From: Myxococcales bacterium | GTDB taxonomy: Bacteria > Myxococcota_A > Polyangia > Polyangiales > Polyangiaceae | Reading direction: 5' to 3' | NCBI GenBank assembly: GCA_016212965.1 | Contig: JACRDA010000276.1 | Span: 83,967 to 147,966 of the forward strand | Length of the DNA stretch: 64,000 nucleotides | Shown here: positions 55,380-63,184 of the stretch, one piece after another | How the letters are laid out: every line of letters starts with the position of its first letter | How positions within the stretch are numbered: the first letter of the stretch is position 1 | The notes under the pieces: generated by a model | The model's input: the letters and a program-made list of their open reading frames with translations, nothing else | Databases searched by the model: none | Told to the model about the DNA's origin: nothing | Position numbers and translations under genes: made by a program

Positions 55380-56293
55380 TGCGCGGCCTCGACGATGCGG
55401 CGCGCGTCGTCGTAGAGGCCCGGAGGCGGGACGACGAAGCGCTCGATGCCGATGCGTTCCATGGCGGCGGCAGCCCCGGCGTCCCCGGGGAGCGCGAGCA
55501 GCGCCGCGCGCAGCCGGGCGCGCTGCGAACCCGACAGCCGCGTGGAAGCGACGACGGGCGGGATGCCGAGCGGGGGCGAGCGGTGGATCACGCGCGTCTG
55601 CGCGTGGAGCTCCGGCATCTGGCGCACCATCTGGTCGTACACGAGCCCGTCGACGGCCGCGCCGTCCACCATGCGGTTGGCGACCGCGCGGACCGAGCGG
55701 TCGTGGCTGCGCGTGTAGAGCACGCCGCCGAAGTAGCTCGCGACGTCCTCGCCACGCGCCTGCAGGACGTGCACGAGGTAGGCGCGCCCGGTCAGGGACA
55801 GCTCGTCCGTGAAGGCGAAGCGCCGGCCCGCGAGCTCGTCGAGCTCCGTGGCCGGCGAAGTGGCGGGCACGATCACGATGGACTCGTAGGTCGTCCCGCC
55901 GCCGCTCACCGGCACGGCGAGTACTTCCACGGCGCCCGGTGCGCGGCGCTCGAGCTCGAGGTAGCCGCCGGTGCAGACGAGCGCCACGTCGAGGTGTCCG
56001 TCGAGCAGGAGATCGTTCACCTCGCGGTAGCTGCGCCGCTGCACGAGCTCGATGCGCTCGCCGAGGGCGCGCCCGAGGGCCATCACGAGCTCCGAGTAGG
56101 CCGAGTGCGTCTCGCGCGGCGACAGCATGGCCGCCACCGAGACGCGCAGCGGCGGACGGGCGCCCGGGTTGCGCGCCTCGTCCGAGTCGCCCGCGACCTC
56201 GCGCACGCGTCGCTCCGGGAACGGGGTGCTGTCGCAGCCCAGCCCGAGCGCGAGGCACAGCACACCGGTGAGGTGAACGAAGGACGGCTTCAT
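55376..56293 (-). CDS. PhnD-like periplasmic binding lipoprotein (AioX/ArxX-like)
   Basis: 305 residues. Signal KPSFVHLTGVLCLALGLGC with lipobox Cys20. The mature domain is the PhnD/phosphonate-binding fold: LRVSVAAMLSPRETHSAYSE, LVMALGRALGERIELVQRRS, YREVNDLLLDGHLDVALVCT, FAFTDELSLTGRAYLVH, ASTRLSGSQRARLRAALLAL. No ABC permease or ATPase is near; instead it is coupled to a histidine kinase, so it is a sensor, not a transporter component. In arsenite oxidisers AioX and ArxX have this fold and this gene order and bind arsenite. Ligand here unknown. ATG 56293 chosen; GTG 56302 possible. Confidence 0.88.
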   Translation of the reverse strand: MKPSFVHLTGVLCLALGLGCDSTPFPERRVREVAGDSDEARNPGARPPLRVSVAAMLSPRETHSAYSELVMALGRALGERIELVQRRSYREVNDLLLDGHLDVALVCTGGYLELERRAPGAVEVLAVPVSGGGTTYESIVIVPATSPATELDELAGRRFAFTDELSLTGRAYLVHVLQARGEDVASYFGGVLYTRSHDRSVRAVANRMVDGAAVDGLVYDQMVRQMPELHAQTRVIHRSPPLGIPPVVASTRLSGSQRARLRAALLALPGDAGAAAAMERIGIERFVVPPPGLYDDARRIVEAAQ

Positions 56294-56382
56294 CGCTCGC
56301 ACGGCCCTCCCCGCTCAGGCATGCACTCGACGGCCGCCGTTTGCAAGCGCCGCACCGCCGCGGGCGCTGGGGTCGAGCCGCC

Positions 56383-56404
56383 GATGTTTCGCCGCGGTAA
56401 CATC
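56383..56404. promoter_or_regulatory. upstream activator site 1 (candidate)
   Basis: GATGTT...AACATC, a perfect 6-bp inverted repeat with a 10-bp spacer, 95 bp upstream of the sigma-54 promoter. Confidence 0.55.
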
Positions 56405-56425
56405 CCGGGTCGACACCCGGCCGGA

Positions 56426-56447
56426 GGCGTTTCGCCCGCGCAACATC
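56426..56447. promoter_or_regulatory. upstream activator site 2 (candidate)
   Basis: 22-bp copy of site 1 (16 of 22 identical, sharing GTTTCGCC and AACATC), 43 bp further on, about four helical turns, so both sites face the same side of the DNA. Confidence 0.5.
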
Positions 56448-56498
56448 CGCGCGGCCACTCGGCCCGGGAAATGGCGGGTGCGCGCACGGTCGCGGCTC

Positions 56499-56514
56499 CG
56501 GCACGCCGGGTGCA
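56499..56514 (+). promoter_or_regulatory. sigma-54 promoter
   Basis: CGGCACGCCGGGTGCA matches TGGCAC-N5-TTGCA with the invariant GG (56500-56501) and GC (56512-56513) exactly 12 bases apart. It lies 16 bp before the ATG of the cytochrome gene and next to an NtrC-type activator gene. Confidence 0.75.
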
Positions 56515-56529
56515 AGGCGCGCCAACGCC

Positions 56530-57306
56530 ATGCGCATCGCCATCACCTGTGCCCTCTGCTTCGTCCTCGCAGGCTGCGACGGCTGTCAGGGTCCCCAAGG
56601 CGACCCCGGCGCCCAAGGCTCCCCCGGCGCCACGGGCGCCCCCGGCTCGCCCGGTGATCCGGGGGACCCGGGCGCCCCCGGCCAGAACGGCAACCCGGGC
56701 GACCCCGGCCTCCCGGGTGACGCTGGTCCTCCCGGCTCGAGCATCGGCGACGTGTCGGTGCACCTCGTCGACGCGGACACCCGCGCCGACGTCGCAGGCG
56801 CGCTGCTCACGGCCGAGCCGGGCGCCATCACCGCGACGACCGATCTCTCGGGCCGGGCCACCTTCACGGGCCTGCCCATCGGCATGTACCGCTTTACGGC
56901 GAGCGCCCCGAGCCTCGTCGTCGAAGCCAACGTCGTCTTCGAGGACCTCGACGTAGGCGTGAGCTCCGGGTGGGTGTCGCTCGTCGCCGACGCGACCGTC
57001 GACGTGAAGCTCAAGCTTGCGCGCATCGATCGGGACGAGATGAACCTCGTCGCGCTCCACACCGGCGGCTCGCCCGGCTACACGCTCGCCAACTGCCACG
57101 CGTGCCACAACGACCGCGCCGACGAGCTGTCGCAGGATCCGGCCGAGCCGCCGTTCCACGCGCTCGCCACGCACAACACCTCGGGCTGCACGCTCTGCCA
57201 CGCGAGCGTCGAGCTCCCCACCCACTCGGGTGCGACCGTGCGCAAGCAGGTGGCCGTGACGCTCTGCGACGGCTGCCACGCCAACTACCCGAACAGCTTC
57301 CCGTGA
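56530..57306 (+). CDS. lipoprotein with collagen-like stalk and three haem c-binding motifs
   Basis: 258 residues. [16 protein letters not shown] is a lipoprotein signal with Cys16. Residues 21-71 are 17 consecutive Gly-X-Y triplets rich in Pro and Asp, able to form a collagen-like triple helix. About 75-165 is a carboxypeptidase-regulatory-like beta domain ([40 protein letters not shown]). The C terminus has three CXXCH motifs: C189-C192-H193, C220-C223-H224, C246-C249-H250, so a triheme cytochrome c. It is the first gene behind a sigma-54 promoter and 16 bp before the molybdoenzyme gene. It is a good candidate electron partner, held away from the membrane on a trimeric stalk. I know of no described protein with this combination. 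Confidence 0.88.
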   Translation: MRIAITCALCFVLAGCDGCQGPQGDPGAQGSPGATGAPGSPGDPGDPGAPGQNGNPGDPGLPGDAGPPGSSIGDVSVHLVDADTRADVAGALLTAEPGAITATTDLSGRATFTGLPIGMYRFTASAPSLVVEANVVFEDLDVGVSSGWVSLVADATVDVKLKLARIDRDEMNLVALHTGGSPGYTLANCHACHNDRADELSQDPAEPPFHALATHNTSGCTLCHASVELPTHSGATVRKQVAVTLCDGCHANYPNSFP

Positions 57307-57322
57307 CCATCGAGGTTCTCCC

Positions 57323-59905
57323 ATGCGGATCAATCGGCGAAATCTTCTGAAGCTCGGTGGGGTCGGTGCCGGCGCTGCGCTCGCGGCCGGCGTCTTGCCC
57401 TGGCCATTCCGCAAGCTGTCGACGGCCGAGGCGGCCGAGATCACGAATTACGCGACGGGCCAGTGGGTCCCCTCGTGCTGCAACATGTGCGGCGGCCAGT
57501 GCGGCTTCCTCGGCTACGTCGAGAACGGCGTGCTCCGCAAGATCGAGCCGAATGGTGCCAACCCGAACAACGTCGCGAACGTGAGCACGATGTTCGCGGC
57601 GGCCCAGGCCGCGGGCGACATCGGGCGCCTGTGCTGCAAGGGCAACTCGGGCATCAAGCAGGTCTACGACCCGGACCGCTTGAAGACGCCGCTGCGTCGC
57701 GTGGGGCCGCGCGGCTCGGGTGAGTTCGTCGCCATCACGTGGGAGGAAGCGATCGAGGAGGCCGCGACGCGTCTCTACCAGGTGAAGTCCCAGTACGGCG
57801 CGCGCTCGATCGTGTGGTTCGGCGAGGACCACTCGTTCACGCACCTGCAGCAGGACCTCTGCGACGCGCTCGGCACTCCGAACTACCACAACCACTCGAA
57901 CCTCTGCGATACCTCGCGCAAGGCCCATTACCTGCTCTCGATGGGCAGCGACCGGCCGCTCGCCGACATGGAGCAGACGGACTTCTTGCTCGTCTGGGGC
58001 TGGAACTTCCTCTCGGCCATCAAGTGGGTCCACCTCGCGTCGATCTTCACGCGCGCCAGGCAGAGCAACCCCAACTTCCACTTCACCTATGTCGACCCGG
58101 TCTTCAACACCACGGCCTCGAAGTCCGACCGCTGGATCGCGCCGAAACCCGGTACCGACGGGGCGCTCGCGCTGGCGCTCGCGAAGCTGCTCATCGACAA
58201 CAACACCTACGACGCGGCCTTCGTCGGGAGCTACACGCTCGGCTTCGCGGAGTTTCAGAAGTACCTGAACGGCGACGGCACCTACGATGCGATCCCGAAG
58301 ACGGCCGCCTGGGCCTCGGGGATCACCGGAGTCCCGGCGGCAACCATCACGGCGCTCGCGACCGACCTCGGCGCCGCCTACACGGCGGGTCGCAAGATCT
58401 GCATCGACACCTGGAGCGGTCCCGGCCACCACACGAACGCGACGCAGGGCGGGCGCGCCATCAACAGCCTGAACCTGCTGCTCGGCGCCATCGACGACAA
58501 CGGAACGCTGATGTTCCCGCTGCGCAGCGGACCGGGCCGAAAGGCTGCGAACCCCGCCTGGCCGGCGAAGGACGGCTGGCGCCTCGACGGCAAGGACAAC
58601 GTCACCGGGACTCCGATGGGCGCCGTGACGAAGAAGTACGCGATGTCGCACGGCTCGGGCATCTACTGCGAGGCTCGTGACTCGATGCTGAGTCAGAAGG
58701 ACTTCGCCGGGAACCCGTACCCCGTGAAGTGCGCCGTCTTCGTCTTCCAGAACTTCGTGATGTCGACGCCGAACACGCAGAAGAACCTCGACGCCATCGA
58801 GAACATGGAGTTCGTGCTGTGCGTCGACACACACATGTCCGAGACGGCGCTCATGGCCGACCTCGTGATCCCGGGCTCGAGCTACCTCGAGCGCTTCGAT
58901 TTCAACGCGAACTGGAGCACGTTCCGCAGCATTGGTCTGCGGCAGCCGGTCATCGAGTCGTGGATCGGTGGCATGTCCGAGGCTCAGTTCTTCCTCGAGG
59001 TCGGAGCGGCACTCGGCCTGCCTGGATTCAAGGACGTCCCTGGACAGAACGACGTCGACGAGAACTACAACCAGGAGGAGTGGACGCGCTTCATGGCCAC
59101 TGGCAACGGCGGGGCCGCCTGGAACAACCAGATGGACTGGAACGCGCTCAAGGCCTCCGGCGTCTGGATCGAGACGGGCGCCGCGGGTGGCACGCAGACG
59201 AACAAGTTCGCCCTCACGCGCACCTACAGCACCGCGGCCGGTGACACGGTCGTGGCGATCACGGCTGGCAACCCGGCCTCCCAGACGGTCTACATCGTCA
59301 AGCGCGGCAGCGCAGTACGCGGCATCGCGAACGGCGCCACCATGAGCGACGGCGAGGTCTACCAGGTGGGGTTCGCGACCGAGTCGGCGCGGGCGCAGTT
59401 CTGGTCGCCGAAGATGAACGGGTACTTCGCGGGCACGACCACCGCCGTCAACGCGAGCGTCGCCGGCGACCCGCGCTACCACCCGCTGCCGTACTACCTG
59501 CCGCCGGAAGAGGCGCCGACGGCGACCTTCCCGAACTACTTCATCTCGTGGAAGGAGGTGGAGCACACCCATTCGCGCACCTTCAACAACCCGTGGCTCA
59601 TGGAGATGAAGGGCGACAACCAGCTCTATGTCCACCCGACGCTCGCGACGGCGAAGGGGCTGGCGGAGGGCGACTGGGTATGGGTGCAGACGCCGTACGG
59701 CGCCATTCGCGCGCGCGCCCATGTCACGGCCGGAATCCAGCAGGACACGGTCGGCTTCGTGCGCGGCTTCGGACACTGGGCCTTTGGCGACACCGCGCGC
59801 GGCAAGGGCGCCCACGACGGCTGGCTCCTGTCGGGCAAGGCCGAGATCCACTCCGGTCAGGCGGTCCACAAGGAAGTCGCCTGCCGCATCTACAAGGACC
59901 TGTGA
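57323..59905 (+). CDS. Tat-exported molybdopterin oxidoreductase, DMSO-reductase family, Cys-ligated (Arr/Arx/Psr-like)
   Basis: 860 residues. Tat signal INRRNLLKLGGVGAGAALAA. N-terminal [4Fe-4S] site with C52/C53, C56, C60 and C104/C105. The Mo ligand is predicted to be C195 in HNHSNLCDTSRKAHYL: a Cys, not followed by His, so not a formate dehydrogenase, and not the Ser or Asp of DMSO or nitrate reductases. Cys ligation is shared by arsenate respiratory reductase ArrA, arsenite oxidase ArxA, and thiosulfate/polysulfide/tetrathionate reductases. Length (about 850) fits ArrA/ArxA better than PsrA. Bis-MGD motifs: VWGWNFLSAIKWVH, TWSGPGHHTNATQGGRAINS, VDTHMSETALMADLVIPGSS, and a C-terminal beta-barrel domain. 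Periplasmic. Partner subunits and chaperone follow. Substrate inferred from context only. Confidence 0.88.
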   Translation: MRINRRNLLKLGGVGAGAALAAGVLPWPFRKLSTAEAAEITNYATGQWVPSCCNMCGGQCGFLGYVENGVLRKIEPNGANPNNVANVSTMFAAAQAAGDIGRLCCKGNSGIKQVYDPDRLKTPLRRVGPRGSGEFVAITWEEAIEEAATRLYQVKSQYGARSIVWFGEDHSFTHLQQDLCDALGTPNYHNHSNLCDTSRKAHYLLSMGSDRPLADMEQTDFLLVWGWNFLSAIKWVHLASIFTRARQSNPNFHFTYVDPVFNTTASKSDRWIAPKPGTDGALALALAKLLIDNNTYDAAFVGSYTLGFAEFQKYLNGDGTYDAIPKTAAWASGITGVPAATITALATDLGAAYTAGRKICIDTWSGPGHHTNATQGGRAINSLNLLLGAIDDNGTLMFPLRSGPGRKAANPAWPAKDGWRLDGKDNVTGTPMGAVTKKYAMSHGSGIYCEARDSMLSQKDFAGNPYPVKCAVFVFQNFVMSTPNTQKNLDAIENMEFVLCVDTHMSETALMADLVIPGSSYLERFDFNANWSTFRSIGLRQPVIESWIGGMSEAQFFLEVGAALGLPGFKDVPGQNDVDENYNQEEWTRFMATGNGGAAWNNQMDWNALKASGVWIETGAAGGTQTNKFALTRTYSTAAGDTVVAITAGNPASQTVYIVKRGSAVRGIANGATMSDGEVYQVGFATESARAQFWSPKMNGYFAGTTTAVNASVAGDPRYHPLPYYLPPEEAPTATFPNYFISWKEVEHTHSRTFNNPWLMEMKGDNQLYVHPTLATAKGLAEGDWVWVQTPYGAIRARAHVTAGIQQDTVGFVRGFGHWAFGDTARGKGAHDGWLLSGKAEIHSGQAVHKEVACRIYKDL

Positions 59906-59921
59906 CCGGAGGAGATGAGCG

Positions 59922-60587
59922 ATGCCTCAATATGGCTGGCACGTCAACATCGACAACTGCATCGCCTGCCGCGCCTGCGAGGCCGCCTGTAAGCAGGAGT
60001 ACCTGCTGCCGGCCGGCGTGCGGCGACGTCTGGTGGTGATCCAGGAAGGGACCGGACCGTCGGGTCGACCTTACCGGCGCCACATCACCTCGGCCTGCAA
60101 TCACTGCGCGGATCCGGCGTGCGTCGCCGCGTGCCCGGTGCAGCGCTACTGGAAGGACGACGCCTCGAACGCGGCGCTCCGGACGGCCTTCGGGATGACC
60201 GACCCGGAGACGGGCCTCGTGCTCGTCAAGCCGACGACCGCCGAGGATCCCGTCAATGGCGTCGATTGCATCGGCTGCAAGCGCTGCCAGGCGGCTTGCC
60301 CCTATGGCGCGCCGCAGTGGGACGAGGCCGCGAACGTGATGGACAAGTGCACCGGCTGCTACCACCGGCTCTACAATCCGGATCTGCCGGTCGAGCGGCG
60401 CATGCCGGCCTGTGCCTTGACCTGCACGGCGCTGGCTCTGGCGTTCGACGACATGACGGTCATCACGGGCGGCGCCTACGGGCCGGCCGACACCACGACG
60501 GGAGCGCCCGCCGGGGCCAAGGAGATCGCGAGCCCGAGCTACACGACGCCATCGATCCGGTTTGCGCCGCAGACGAACATCACATGA
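59922..60587 (+). CDS. four-cluster [4Fe-4S] ferredoxin subunit of the molybdoenzyme
   Basis: 221 residues of the DmsB/PsrB/ArrB type. Cys motifs: CIACRACEAAC near residue 13, CNHCADPACVAACP near 60, CIGCKRCQAACPYG near 116 and CTGCYHRLYNPDLP with CALTC near 140-165, in total 16 ligands for four clusters. It carries electrons between the Mo subunit and an external partner. It has no signal peptide, so it should be exported together with the Tat substrate. Strong GGAGGAGATGAGCG site before the ATG. It overlaps the chaperone gene by 4 bp. Confidence 0.92.
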   Translation: MPQYGWHVNIDNCIACRACEAACKQEYLLPAGVRRRLVVIQEGTGPSGRPYRRHITSACNHCADPACVAACPVQRYWKDDASNAALRTAFGMTDPETGLVLVKPTTAEDPVNGVDCIGCKRCQAACPYGAPQWDEAANVMDKCTGCYHRLYNPDLPVERRMPACALTCTALALAFDDMTVITGGAYGPADTTTGAPAGAKEIASPSYTTPSIRFAPQTNIT

Positions 60588-61180
60588 ACGAGGCGATTGC
60601 AGCGGCCTGCCACGCGCTCGGCCGGCTCGCGCTGTCGGGCGCCGCGCCCGCGTTGCTCGACGAGCTGCGTCGCGAGGCGACCCTCGCGCAGGCGGGCGCG
60701 AGCCTGCCGGGTGAGCTCGGGAGCGCGCTCGGCGCCATGCACGAGGCGCTCGCCGCCGAGCCGCCAGGCGCGATCGCGCTCGAGTACACGCGCCTCATGG
60801 TCACGAACGCGGCGGACGGGGCGCGCCGCCCGCTGCCTGTGCCGCTCTACGAGGACTGCTATGCCGGCGAGCGGCGGGTGATGGGGCCGCGCAGTCGCGC
60901 CGCTCTGCTCGCCTACGCCGCGGCCGGGCTCGGCTTCGACGGCATGCGCGACGGGCCCGCCGATCACCTCGGCCTCGAGCTGTGCTTCGTGGCGGCGCTC
61001 GTGGCCGAGGAGGCGCGCGGTGAGCGCGACGCGAGCGCGCGTGCGGCCTTCGTCCGCGAGCACGTGTCGCCCTTCGCCGCGGCGGTCGCGACGGCGATGC
61101 AGCAGAGTGCCCGCACCCGCTTCTGGCGGGCGACGAGCCGGGCGCTCGCGGCGCTGCCGGCGGCCGTGCAGACGGTGTGA
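60584..61180 (+). CDS. TorD/DmsD-type chaperone
   Basis: 198 residues, all-helical. The segment ALEYTRLMVTNAADGARRPL then PVPLYEDCYAGERRVMG matches the family pattern (L..eY.rLF.gp...pp.pPyeS.y), and DHLGLELCFVAALVAEEARG the later P-D-H-x-x-x-E-L motif. Such chaperones bind the Tat signal and apo-enzyme of a molybdoenzyme until the cofactor is inserted (TorD, DmsD, ArrD/ArxD). ATG at 60584 overlaps the ferredoxin gene stop (ATGA). Last gene of the four-gene unit. Confidence 0.88.
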   Translation: MNEAIAAACHALGRLALSGAAPALLDELRREATLAQAGASLPGELGSALGAMHEALAAEPPGAIALEYTRLMVTNAADGARRPLPVPLYEDCYAGERRVMGPRSRAALLAYAAAGLGFDGMRDGPADHLGLELCFVAALVAEEARGERDASARAAFVREHVSPFAAAVATAMQQSARTRFWRATSRALAALPAAVQTV

Positions 61181-61283
61181 CCCGCGAGTCTTGCCGTGCG
61201 ACGGCGCGCGCGCGCGACTCGGCGCATGCGGTCGAGCCGCGCCACGCGGGCGGAGTGAGCCGCGCGCCGGGCGGCGCAGCCCG

Positions 61284-62258
61284 TCACTTCACGTCGTAGG
61301 CCTCGACCGCGTCCTCGAGGAAGCGCGGGACGAGCACGCGGCTGCGCTTCGTGTCGAGGCCGATGTCGGCGGGCGCCTTCAGCTGCGACAGCACGGGCTC
61401 GAAGGAGCCCCCGAGCTTGCCCTTGAAGATCGCGGAGGCCTCCCAGCTCGAGACGAGCAAGGCGTCGCCGAGGGCGACGATGCCGTCGAGCGAGCCCTTC
61501 GGGAGCTTCGTGACGTCGGTCCTCGCGCCCTTGTCGTCGAGCCGGAAGAGCTCGTTCGCGGCGAAGGTCACGACGAGCACACCCTTGTCGTCGACGAAGA
61601 GGCCGTTCGGGCGGCCGAGGTCGGGCGACTTCGCGAGCGGCCTCGCCTTGCCGTTGTCGACGACCCACACGGCGTCGCTGCCGGTGCCCTTGAAGTCGCC
61701 GCCCTCCATCTTCATGCCCGAGTCCGAGACGTAGATCTTGCCGTCCGGGCCCGCTGCGACGTCGTTCGCGAAGGTCGCGTCGGGGAGCAGGATCTCGCCC
61801 TTCGGCGCGCCCGTCTTGCCGTCGAAGGTGCGCACGCGGTCGAGGTCGGCGACGTAGAGCACGCCCTTCGCGAGCGCCATGCCCTTCGGCGCGTTCAGCG
61901 TGACGCCGTTCTTGCCGCTCTCGAGCCACTTCAAGCTCGTGATCTTGCCGTCCGGGGCGAGCTCGCTCACGAAGCCATTGCCGTCGACGTCGACCGGCTT
62001 GCCCTGGATGTTCGACACGAGGTAGCGGTCGGCGGCCTCGTCGTAGAGCACGCTCTCGGGCGTCGCGAAGCCGCCGGTGAAGCGCACGGCTGGCGTCGGA
62101 GGCGGCGGTGCGGGCGGCGCCGCGGAGACCGAGGCGGTCGGCGTCGAGCTCGCGGCCGCGCTGGCGGTCGCGCTCGCGCTCGCGGCGGTCGGCGTCTTCG
62201 GACCGCAGGCGACGAGAACCGAGGACAGGGTGAGCGTGAGCAGGGACGAGCGCAGCAT
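61284..62258 (-). CDS. beta-propeller lipoprotein (SMP-30/NHL-like)
   Basis: 324 residues. LRSSLLTLTLSSVLVACGP is a lipoprotein signal with Cys18. An Ala/Ser/Thr linker follows, then repeating beta-propeller blades: GGFATPESVLYDEAADRYLV, SNIQGKPVDVDGNGFVSELA, GVLYVADLDRVRTFDGKTGA, VAAGPDGKIYVSDSGMKMEG, RPNGLFVDDKGVLVVTFAAN, GALGDALLVSS-type strands. The fold is that of SMP-30/gluconolactonase and NHL proteins; a D/N metal site (PDATFANDVAAGPDG, RPNGL) is present as in SMP-30 enzymes. Periplasmic or surface. Strong GGAGG before ATG 62258. No clear pathway partner; convergent with the chaperone gene. Confidence 0.82.
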   Translation of the reverse strand: MLRSSLLTLTLSSVLVACGPKTPTAASASATASAAASSTPTASVSAAPPAPPPPTPAVRFTGGFATPESVLYDEAADRYLVSNIQGKPVDVDGNGFVSELAPDGKITSLKWLESGKNGVTLNAPKGMALAKGVLYVADLDRVRTFDGKTGAPKGEILLPDATFANDVAAGPDGKIYVSDSGMKMEGGDFKGTGSDAVWVVDNGKARPLAKSPDLGRPNGLFVDDKGVLVVTFAANELFRLDDKGARTDVTKLPKGSLDGIVALGDALLVSSWEASAIFKGKLGGSFEPVLSQLKAPADIGLDTKRSRVLVPRFLEDAVEAYDVK

Positions 62259-62338
62259 GAGGGTGCCTCCTTCCGACGACGACATCGGCTGGCCGCTTCG
62301 ATGCTCCTCTGCGCGGTCGAACGCAAGCACGGTGCGCG

Positions 62339-63184
62339 TCAGTGCGCGTGGCGCCGGTGGTGCATCGCGGCGTGCTCCTCGGGCGTGAGCAGCGAGTGCG
62401 GCTTGTCGAGGCCGTGCGCGGCCAGGAGCTCGCCGTCCGCGAGCAGCTCCGCCGTGGGGCCGACGGCCACGAGCCGGCCGCCGTCGAAGAGCGCGGTGCG
62501 CGCGCAGCAGTCGAGCACCGCCTCGAGGTCGTGGGTCACGACGATGCGCGCCCCGGGCAGGCGCAGGATGAGCGCGAGGACGGCGCGGCGGGCGCGCGGA
62601 TCGAGGTTCGCCGTCGGCTCGTCCATCACGAAGACCTCCGGGCGCATGGCGAGCACGGTCGCGATCGCCGCGGCGCGCTTCTGGCCGGACGAGAGGTGCC
62701 CGGGAAAGCGCGCGGCTGCGTCCGCCAGGCCGACCGCGTCGAGCGCCGCGAGCGCGCGGGCGCGGGCCTCCTCGGGCGAGGCCCCGTGGTTCAGGGGCCC
62801 GAAGGCCACGTCCTCGAGGAGCGTGCCGAGGAACAGCTGATCGTCCGGGCTCTCGAGCACGAGGCCGAGGCGGCGCCGCACCTCGGTGAGCGTGCGCCGC
62901 CCGACCGGGAGACCGCACACCTCGATCGAGCCCTGCGCGGGCACGAGCAGCCCGGGCAAAAGGAGCGCGAGGGTCGATTTGCCGGCGCCGTTCGGGCCGA
63001 CGACCGCGAGCGACTCGTCGCGCGCGACCTCGAGGCTCACGTCCGTGAGCCCGACGGTCCCGTCCGGGTAGCTGAACGACACCGCGCGCAGCCGCACCGC
63101 CGGCGCGCTCGCGCTCGCGCTCGCGCTCGCGCTCGCGCTCGCGCTCGCGTTCTCGTTCGCGCTTGCGCTCGGTCGGTCAGCCAT
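62339..63184 (-). CDS. cbiO: ECF-type nickel/cobalt transporter ATPase (CbiO/NikO-like)
   Basis: 281 residues. Walker A GPNGAGKSTLALLLPG, Q-loop region LVLESPDDQLFLGTLLEDVAFGP (the DDQLF form is typical of ECF ATPases), signature LSSGQKRAAAIATVLAM, Walker B VFVMDEPTANLDPR, and H-loop VVTHD. It powers uptake of Ni or Co with a T component (CbiQ) and a substrate component. Unusual features: an N-terminal Ala-Ser repeat of about 20 residues encoded by hexamer repeats, and a His-rich end (EEHAAMHHRRHAH) that could bind the metal. The start overlaps the cbiQ stop by 8 bp. Confidence 0.92.
   Translation of the reverse strand: MADRPSASANENASASASASASASASAPAVRLRAVSFSYPDGTVGLTDVSLEVARDESLAVVGPNGAGKSTLALLLPGLLVPAQGSIEVCGLPVGRRTLTEVRRRLGLVLESPDDQLFLGTLLEDVAFGPLNHGASPEEARARALAALDAVGLADAAARFPGHLSSGQKRAAAIATVLAMRPEVFVMDEPTANLDPRARRAVLALILRLPGARIVVTHDLEAVLDCCARTALFDGGRLVAVGPTAELLADGELLAAHGLDKPHSLLTPEEHAAMHHRRHAH
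63105..63146. repeat. seven perfect GCGCTC repeats inside cbiO
   Basis: Seven contiguous copies of GCGCTC, followed by several degenerate ones, encode the Ala-Ser run near the N terminus of the ATPase. Copy-number change would alter length without shifting frame. Confidence 0.85.

Noticed and set aside
55376..56293. A phosphonate or phosphate ABC transporter binding protein.
   Set aside because: No permease or ATPase nearby; it is coupled to a histidine kinase, the AioX/ArxX-type sensor arrangement.
57323..59905. The large molybdoenzyme as a second formate dehydrogenase.
   Set aside because: Its Mo-ligand Cys is followed by Asp, not His, it has a Tat signal, and its partner genes (four-cluster ferredoxin, TorD chaperone) fit the Psr/Arr/Dms-type group.
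63105..63146. A CRISPR array.
   Set aside because: Contiguous 6-bp units without spacers; it is a microsatellite inside a coding sequence.
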